From NCBI GenBank assembly GCA_017459865.1, contig JAFUCD010000019.1:1-37361 (forward strand): 37,361 bases of DNA, written 5' to 3'. This document shows positions 32,671 through 37,361 of this stretch, one piece after another. Position numbers and translations under genes: made by a program. How positions within the stretch are numbered: position 1 is the stretch's first letter; each line of letters starts with the position of its first letter. The stretch comes from Oscillospiraceae bacterium. GTDB lineage: Bacteria; Bacillota_A; Clostridia; Oscillospirales; Oscillospiraceae. The notes beneath the pieces are model-generated. The model worked only from the letters and a program-made list of their open reading frames with translations. It was not told the origin of the DNA and ran no database searches.

Positions 32671-32698
32671 TGACAAATGGAAAAAAGTATGGTATAAT
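32670..32698 (+). promoter_or_regulatory. Consensus SigA-type promoter
   Basis: TTGACA (32670-32675), a 17-bp spacer and TATAAT (32693-32698) form a perfect consensus. The leader to the TTG start is about 70 nt. Two CAAAATATCT repeats overlap its upstream edge. Confidence 0.9.
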
Positions 32699-32773
32699 CC
32701 CTTTGTAAGTATCCTAAAAGAGAGAAAAACAAACTATAATTCACATTTTGCAGATTTACGAGAGGAGAACGAC

Positions 32774-33418
32774 TTGGAGACGAACCATACCTATGTCCCA
32801 CGCAATTTCAAACCGAAGCCCGGCGTGCGATATACGCCGCCGGAGGAGCGGGAGGCGGTGGTGATCTATCGCAGCATGATGGACACCGTACATGACACCG
32901 AGACGCCGGAGGAGGGGAACGCCATCCTGCGGGATCTGCTCGACTGCAGCTTCGGCTTCGAGGTCCTCGAGAACGTGGAGCGGCCGCACCGCCTGATCAT
33001 CCGCGGGATGCTTGTGGACATCGATCACGCCTCGCGGCGATATGACGAGGCCTGCGCCAACGGCAAACGCGGCGGCAGACCGAAAACGGAGGTGGATCTG
33101 GAGCAGGTGGAGCGGCTCCGGACGGAGCTGGGGAGCTATGAAAAGGCCGCGCAGCAGCTCGGCAGCTCGGTCTCGACGCTCTATCGCGCCCGCCAGGCCC
33201 AGCAGAGCGATCGGTCAATCGGTCAAAACCTTACAGATAAAGATACAAAAACAAAAACAAATACATTCACTACTACATATACGAAGACAACCCGCGCGCC
33301 GGACGCCGAAGCACAGCAGCGAGCGCGGGAGGAGGACTTCGAGCGCAAGCGGAGGCAGGCGCTGGAACGGCTCGAGGCGCACGGGCTTGAAAACGGATAC
33401 GGCACGGCGCAGAGCTGA
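32774..33418 (+). CDS. DUF6291-like phage/plasmid replication-type orphan
   Basis: A 214-residue protein. Residues 20-105 (EEREAVVIYRSMMDTVHD, then IIRGMLVDIDHASRRYDEACANGKRGGRPK) match the pattern of DUF6291-type proteins found in phage and integrative-element replication regions. Residues 106-145 form a helix-turn-helix (VERLRTELGSYEKAAQQLGSSVSTLYRARQ). A Lys/Thr-rich low-complexity linker (about 152-172, AT-rich DNA) and a charged helical tail follow. The start is TTG 32774 with AGAGGAG 6 nt upstream; earlier starts would cross the promoter. No other element genes are beside it, so it is an orphan, perhaps domesticated as a regulator. Confidence 0.7.
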   Translation: METNHTYVPRNFKPKPGVRYTPPEEREAVVIYRSMMDTVHDTETPEEGNAILRDLLDCSFGFEVLENVERPHRLIIRGMLVDIDHASRRYDEACANGKRGGRPKTEVDLEQVERLRTELGSYEKAAQQLGSSVSTLYRARQAQQSDRSIGQNLTDKDTKTKTNTFTTTYTKTTRAPDAEAQQRAREEDFERKRRQALERLEAHGLENGYGTAQS

Positions 33419-33584
33419 GCTTTGTTGACAAAAAAGATCAAATTCATCACTTTGATATTTTTCTCTCAATTTCTGGAAGAATAGCGCCTTGTTTTTCCGT
33501 GATAATTAACACAATGTTTTGAATCTGATCGTTTTTGTTGTGCAGAATGCCCAAATGGAGCAGGGCGGTACAAAATCCACCATC

Positions 33585-33614
33585 TTGATTTTTAATTAAC
33601 AAATGCGATATAAT
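33585..33614 (+). promoter_or_regulatory. Promoter of the hydrogenase operon
   Basis: TTGATT (33585-33590), an 18-bp spacer and TATAAT (33609-33614). TTAATTAACAA within the spacer recalls half of a Rex-type redox operator, but a full palindrome is not present. The intergenic 33419-33671 is AT-rich and shows no gene. Confidence 0.7.
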
Positions 33615-33671
33615 GTGCTCAGAGTATCCACCACCAAAATATCATTCCAAACATGGAGGAGCGATCATACT

Positions 33672-34145
33672 ATGCAGCAATTGGATTTGAAAGTAATCGA
33701 TGAGATCCTGGAGCGTTATGACAATGATCGCACGCAGATCATTGCCATCATGCAGGACGTGCAGGAGGTCTATCGGTATCTCCCGCAGGCGGCGTTGGAG
33801 CACATCGCCGAGAAGACCGGCATGAGCGAATCGGATCTCTACGGCGTGGCAACGTTCTACGGCAATTTTTCCCTCGATGCAAAGGGCAAGTACATCCTGA
33901 AGGTATGTCGCGGCACGGCATGTCATGTGCGCAAGTCCGGCGACGTGCTCAATACCCTTCTCGATTCTACCGGCCTGAGCGAGAAAAAGTCCATTTCGGA
34001 CGACGGCCTGTTTTCCATTGAGATCGTATCCTGCCTGGGCGCCTGCGGTCTGTCGCCTGTCGTGATGGTCAACGACACGGTGCACGCCGCCATGACGCCG
34101 GACAAGGCGAAGGATCTGATCTCCGATCTCAGAGCGGAGGGATAA
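33672..34145 (+). CDS. hydC: NADH-dependent [FeFe] hydrogenase subunit HydC (NuoE-like)
   Basis: A 157-residue thioredoxin-like [2Fe-2S] protein: an N-terminal helical bundle (VIDEILERYDNDRTQIIAIM), YLPQAALEHIAEKTGMS and GVATFYGNFSL, then the four ligands CRGTAC (C-x4-C) and CLGAC (C-x3-C). It is the small electron-transfer subunit of trimeric, typically electron-bifurcating hydrogenases (also named HndA). SD GGAGG precedes ATG 33672. It is first in the operon, 3 nt from hydB. Confidence 0.92.
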   Translation: MQQLDLKVIDEILERYDNDRTQIIAIMQDVQEVYRYLPQAALEHIAEKTGMSESDLYGVATFYGNFSLDAKGKYILKVCRGTACHVRKSGDVLNTLLDSTGLSEKKSISDDGLFSIEIVSCLGACGLSPVVMVNDTVHAAMTPDKAKDLISDLRAEG

Positions 34146-34148
34146 GAC

Positions 34149-36032
34149 ATGAGAGAAAGACTCGGTTCCCTGGATGCGTTCCGCGCGCTTCGTGCCAGAT
34201 GTATGGCGGCGCGGGATGCCGAAACGCGCAAGATCCTCGTCTGCTGCGGCACGGGCTGCATGGCGGGCGGAAACCTGGATGTCTATCTGGCGCTGAAGGC
34301 GAAGATGATCGAGCGGAACATCCCCTGCGAGGTCTCGCTGACCGAAAACCACGGCGGCGACGCCGTCGGACTGAAGAAGTCCGGCTGCCACGGCTTCTGC
34401 GAGATGGGTCCGCTGGTGCGCGTCGAGCCCGAGGGCTGGCTGTACACGAAGGTCAAGGTCGAGGACGTCCCGGAGATCGTGGAAAAGACGATCGTCGGCG
34501 GCGAGTTCATCGAGCGTCTGGGCTACAGCAAGGGCGGCGAGCTGCACAAGCGGCAGGACGACATCCCCTTCTATAAAAGACAGACCCGCCGCGTGCTGGA
34601 GCACTGCGGTCACATCGACTCGGAGTCCATCGAGGAATATCTCTCCATCGGCGGCTACGAGGCGCTGGCGAAATGTCTCTTTGAGCTTTCGGGCGACGAG
34701 ATCATCAAGGAGGTCTCCGACTCCGGTCTGCGCGGCAGAGGCGGCGCGGGCTTCCCGACCGGCAAAAAGTGGGCGCAGGTCGCCGCACACACGGAAGAGC
34801 CGGTCAAGTACATCGTCTGCAACGGCGACGAGGGCGACCCCGGCGCGTTCATGGACCGCTCCTGCATGGAGGGCGACCCGCACAAGGTGCTCGAGGGCAT
34901 GATCATCGCAGGCGTCGCCACGGGCTCCACCGAGGGCTACATCTACGTCCGCGCGGAGTATCCCACCGCCGTCGCGCGTCTGAAGATCGCGATCAAGCAG
35001 GCGGAGGAGCTCGGTCTCATCGGCGATGACATCCTCGGCAGCGGCAAGAGCTTCCACATGCACATCAACAAGGGCGCCGGCGCCTTCGTCTGCGGCGAGG
35101 GCAGCGCCATGACGTCCTCCATCGAGGGGCACCGCGGCATGCCGCGCACCAAGCCCCCGCGCTCCGTCGACAAGGGCCTGTTCGGAAAGCCGACCTGCCT
35201 GAACAACGTCGAGACCTTCGCGAACGTTCCCGACATCATCAAAAAGGGCGCGGAGTGGTTCCGCTCCGTCGGCACCGAGGGCAGCCCCGGCACCAAGGCC
35301 TTCGCGCTGACGGGCAACGTGCTGAACACGGGTCTGATCGAGGTCCCGATGGGCACCACGATGCGCGAGGTCGTGTATGAGATCGGCGGCGGCATCAAGA
35401 ACAACAAGGAGTTCAAGGCCGTGCAGATCGGCGGTCCCTCGGGCGGCTGTCTGACGAAATATCATCTCGACCTGCCGATGGACTTCGACTCCCTGAAGCA
35501 GGTGGGCGCGATCATCGGCTCCGGCGGTCTCGTCGTCATGGACGAGGATTCCTGCATGGTGAACATCGCGCAGTTCTTCATGAACTTCATCTGCGAGGAG
35601 AGCTGCGGCAAGTGTACCCCGTGCCGCGAGGGCACGACCCGCATGAACGACATCCTCACGCGCATCACCAAGGGCAACGGCCGGATGACCGATATCGACG
35701 ATCTCAAGCGCCTGTCCCGCATGATCCAGAAATCCTCCCTCTGCGGTCTGGGCAAGACGGCGCCGAACCCGGTGCTGTCCACGCTGCAGAACTTTGAGGA
35801 GGAGTATATCGAGCACATCCGCGACAAGAAGTGCCGCTGCAAGGTCTGCAAGGATCTGGCGAGCTTCTTTATCACGGACAAGTGCATCGGCTGCACGAAG
35901 TGCGCCCGGAACTGCCCGGTCAAGGCGATCAGCGGCGGGCCGCGCAAACAGCACGTCATCGACACCACCAAGTGCATCAAATGCGGCGCGTGCAAGGCAG
36001 GATGCCCGGTCAACGCGATCAAGGAGGGATGA
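34149..36032 (+). CDS. hydB: [FeFe] hydrogenase flavoprotein subunit HydB (NuoF-like)
   Basis: A 627-residue diaphorase subunit. Order: an N-terminal thioredoxin-like [2Fe-2S] domain (CCGTGCMAGG, GCHGFCEMGP; about 28-115), the NuoF core with the FMN/NADH site GLRGRGGAGFPTGKKW (about 193-208) and CNGDEGDPGAFMDR (about 223-236), SGGLVVMDEDSC, the [4Fe-4S] motif SCGKCTPCREGT (about 480-491), and a C-terminal 2x[4Fe-4S] ferredoxin domain (CIGCTKCARNCPVKAI, CIKCGACKAGCPVNAI; about 577-622). It exchanges electrons between NAD(H), ferredoxin and HydA. The fused N-terminal domain takes the place of a separate HndB. Confidence 0.94.
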   Translation: MRERLGSLDAFRALRARCMAARDAETRKILVCCGTGCMAGGNLDVYLALKAKMIERNIPCEVSLTENHGGDAVGLKKSGCHGFCEMGPLVRVEPEGWLYTKVKVEDVPEIVEKTIVGGEFIERLGYSKGGELHKRQDDIPFYKRQTRRVLEHCGHIDSESIEEYLSIGGYEALAKCLFELSGDEIIKEVSDSGLRGRGGAGFPTGKKWAQVAAHTEEPVKYIVCNGDEGDPGAFMDRSCMEGDPHKVLEGMIIAGVATGSTEGYIYVRAEYPTAVARLKIAIKQAEELGLIGDDILGSGKSFHMHINKGAGAFVCGEGSAMTSSIEGHRGMPRTKPPRSVDKGLFGKPTCLNNVETFANVPDIIKKGAEWFRSVGTEGSPGTKAFALTGNVLNTGLIEVPMGTTMREVVYEIGGGIKNNKEFKAVQIGGPSGGCLTKYHLDLPMDFDSLKQVGAIIGSGGLVVMDEDSCMVNIAQFFMNFICEESCGKCTPCREGTTRMNDILTRITKGNGRMTDIDDLKRLSRMIQKSSLCGLGKTAPNPVLSTLQNFEEEYIEHIRDKKCRCKVCKDLASFFITDKCIGCTKCARNCPVKAISGGPRKQHVIDTTKCIKCGACKAGCPVNAIKEG

Positions 36033-36035
36033 GCC

Positions 36036-37361
36036 ATGGCGGAAAAGAAAATGTTCATTGACGGCATCGAATGTCCGTTCACCGATGAGCGCAACGTGCT
36101 GGAGGTCGCCAAAAACAACGGCATCGACATCCCCTCGCTGTGCTATTGCGAAAACCTGTCCATCTACGGCGGCTGCCGCATGTGTCTCGTGGAGACCGAG
36201 CGCGGCGGCATGGACGCGGCCTGCTCGATGCAGCCGCGCGACGGCATGAAGATCTTCACGCATACCCAGCAGGTCATCGAAAGCCGCAAGACCACGCTGC
36301 AGCTGCTGCTCTCGAGCCACCGTGTCGACTGCGTCACCTGTGACCAGACCGGCAAGTGCAAGCTGCAGGCGTATGCCCACCGCTACCACGTCGAGGCGCT
36401 GCCCTTCGACGAGAACACCTACAGCCGCGAGCGTCTGGACGTCTCGAGCCCGTGCATCACGCGCGACCCCTCGAAGTGCATCCTCTGCGGTCTGTGCGTG
36501 CGCATGTGCGCCGAGGTGCAGAACATCGGCGCGATCAACTTCAACAACCGCGGCAAAAAGGCGTTCGTGGCCCCGGGCTTCGGCAAGATGCTCTCGGAGA
36601 CCAAGTGCGTCGGCTGCGGCCAGTGCGCGGTGGTCTGCCCGACGGGCGCCATCACGATCAACAACCAGATCGAGCAGTTCTGGAAGATGCTCCACGACAA
36701 GGAAAAGAAGGTCGTGGTGCAGTTCGCCCCGTCCGTGCGCGTCGGCATGGCGGAGGAGTTCGGCATGCCCGCCGACACCGCCGTCACCGGCAAGCTCGTC
36801 ACCGCCCTGCGCTATCTCGGCGCGGACGTCGTGTATGACACGAACCTGTCCGCCGACCTGACCATCATGGAGGAGAGCGAGGAGTTCTTCGAAAAGCTCA
36901 AATCCGGCGCGAAGCTGCCGATGTTCACGTCCTGCTGCCCGGGCTGGATCCAGCATGTGGAGCACAAGCATCCGAACCTGATGCCGCAGGTCTCCACCGC
37001 GGGCTCCCCGATGGAGATGCTCGGCGCGCTGATCCGCAAGCAGTTCAAGGATGAGGACGTCTATTCCGTCGCGATCATGCCCTGCACGGCGAAGAAGTTC
37101 GAGGCGCAGCGCCCCGAGCTCGAGAAGGACGGACAGCGGCTGATCGACCTCGTTATCACGACGAGCGAGCTCAACCACATGATCAAGGAGGCGGGTCTCG
37201 ATATTCAGAACCTGCCCGACTCCGAGCCTGACGATCCGCTGGGCGATTACACCGGCGCGGGCGTCATCTTCGGCGTCACCGGCGGCGTCACCGAGGCGGT
37301 CATCCGCAGAGTTCTGGCCGACGCCAGCCCCGGAACGCTCCAGACCATCGCCGAGTGCGGC
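36036..37361 (+). CDS. hydA: [FeFe] hydrogenase catalytic subunit HydA (3' end outside window)
   Basis: 442 codons are visible and the frame is open at the window end. Domains: an N-terminal [2Fe-2S] ferredoxin-like part (SLCYCENLSIYGGCRMCLVE), the His-ligated [4Fe-4S] motif HRVDCVTCDQTGKC (about 91-104), two [4Fe-4S] motifs CILCGLCVRMC and CVGCGQCAVVCPTGAI, then H-cluster motifs L1 TSCCPGW and L2 MPCTAKKFEAQ. The L3 motif lies beyond the edge. It produces or oxidises H2 in a HydABC complex that probably works with NADH and ferredoxin together. Between L1 and L2 it reads STAGSPMEM where clostridial CpI has SSAKSPQQ. It starts 3 nt after hydB with AAGGAGGG as SD. Confidence 0.94.
   Translation, partial: MAEKKMFIDGIECPFTDERNVLEVAKNNGIDIPSLCYCENLSIYGGCRMCLVETERGGMDAACSMQPRDGMKIFTHTQQVIESRKTTLQLLLSSHRVDCVTCDQTGKCKLQAYAHRYHVEALPFDENTYSRERLDVSSPCITRDPSKCILCGLCVRMCAEVQNIGAINFNNRGKKAFVAPGFGKMLSETKCVGCGQCAVVCPTGAITINNQIEQFWKMLHDKEKKVVVQFAPSVRVGMAEEFGMPADTAVTGKLVTALRYLGADVVYDTNLSADLTIMEESEEFFEKLKSGAKLPMFTSCCPGWIQHVEHKHPNLMPQVSTAGSPMEMLGALIRKQFKDEDVYSVAIMPCTAKKFEAQRPELEKDGQRLIDLVITTSELNHMIKEAGLDIQNLPDSEPDDPLGDYTGAGVIFGVTGGVTEAVIRRVLADASPGTLQTIAECG

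Noticed and set aside
33591..33614. Rex operator in the hydrogenase promoter
   Set aside because: Only TTAATTAACAA is present; the full palindrome TTGTTAA-N4-TTAACAA expected for clostridial Rex is not, so it is noted only as a possibility.
33642..37178. 1178-codon open frame on the minus strand opposite the hydrogenase operon
   Set aside because: Composition is typical of a shadow frame (Arg, Ala, Asp, His rich). The plus strand carries clear hydC, hydB and hydA motifs throughout.

Overview
The window is GC-rich (clearly above 55% in most genes) and carries a yabP-yabQ-divIC-yabR spore/division cluster, SLH-anchored surface proteins, an ECF transporter core next to truA, a DUF5711-like/CvpA/Clp gene run and a three-subunit [FeFe] hydrogenase. 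Together these point to an anaerobic, probably spore-forming Clostridia member of the Oscillospiraceae/Ruminococcaceae type (inference from gene content; the species cannot be named).

Layout. 1-5.5 kb: two large secreted S-layer-type proteins, an LRR/CAP/Ig/SLH protein and a tandem-subtilase/SLH protein. 5.5-8.8 kb (minus strand): a frameshifted small zinc-ribbon gene, then an operon of adenylate-forming ligase, acyl carrier protein and an unfamiliar protein. 8.9-12.4 kb: an AT-rich accessory island with toxin/immunity-like debris and a 5'-truncated RHS protein with a swapped C-terminus and a probable immunity gene, bounded by 31-bp direct repeats. 12.5-14.8 kb: polysaccharide deacetylase and HtrA-type protease. 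14.8-18.5 kb (minus strand): small exporter-family protein, MOP flippase, then yabR, divIC, yabQ, yabP. 18.6-19.8 kb: an SLH gene remnant and dense palindromic repeats. 19.8-25.5 kb: RNA methyltransferase, ecfA1, two paralogous membrane proteins, ecfA2, ecfT, truA. 25.6-30.0 kb: DUF5711-like protein, CvpA-like protein, ClpE-like AAA+ unfoldase. 30.0-30.9 kb: a REP-associated tyrosine transposase (RAYT) between two arrays of GTAG-headed hairpins. 31.0-33.4 kb: macrodomain protein, rhomboid-like protein, DUF523 protein, replication-type orphan. 33.6 kb to the end: hydC-hydB-hydA, with hydA cut by the window edge.

The most striking non-genic structure is a repeat system. Intergenic hairpins preceded by GTAG recur in five regions. 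In three of them they are packed as inverted pairs with an exact 95-bp period, and two of those arrays bracket the RAYT gene symmetrically. Stem bases change in compensating pairs while the GTAG head and the ACCYGTG loop stay fixed. This is the layout expected of a REP/BIME system with its cognate transposase, here in a Gram-positive anaerobe. Other points of interest are the RHS island, the ligase-ACP operon, the tandem subtilase, the paralogue pair inside the ECF operon, a rhomboid apparently lacking its catalytic histidine, and a multi-hairpin leader before the Clp gene.
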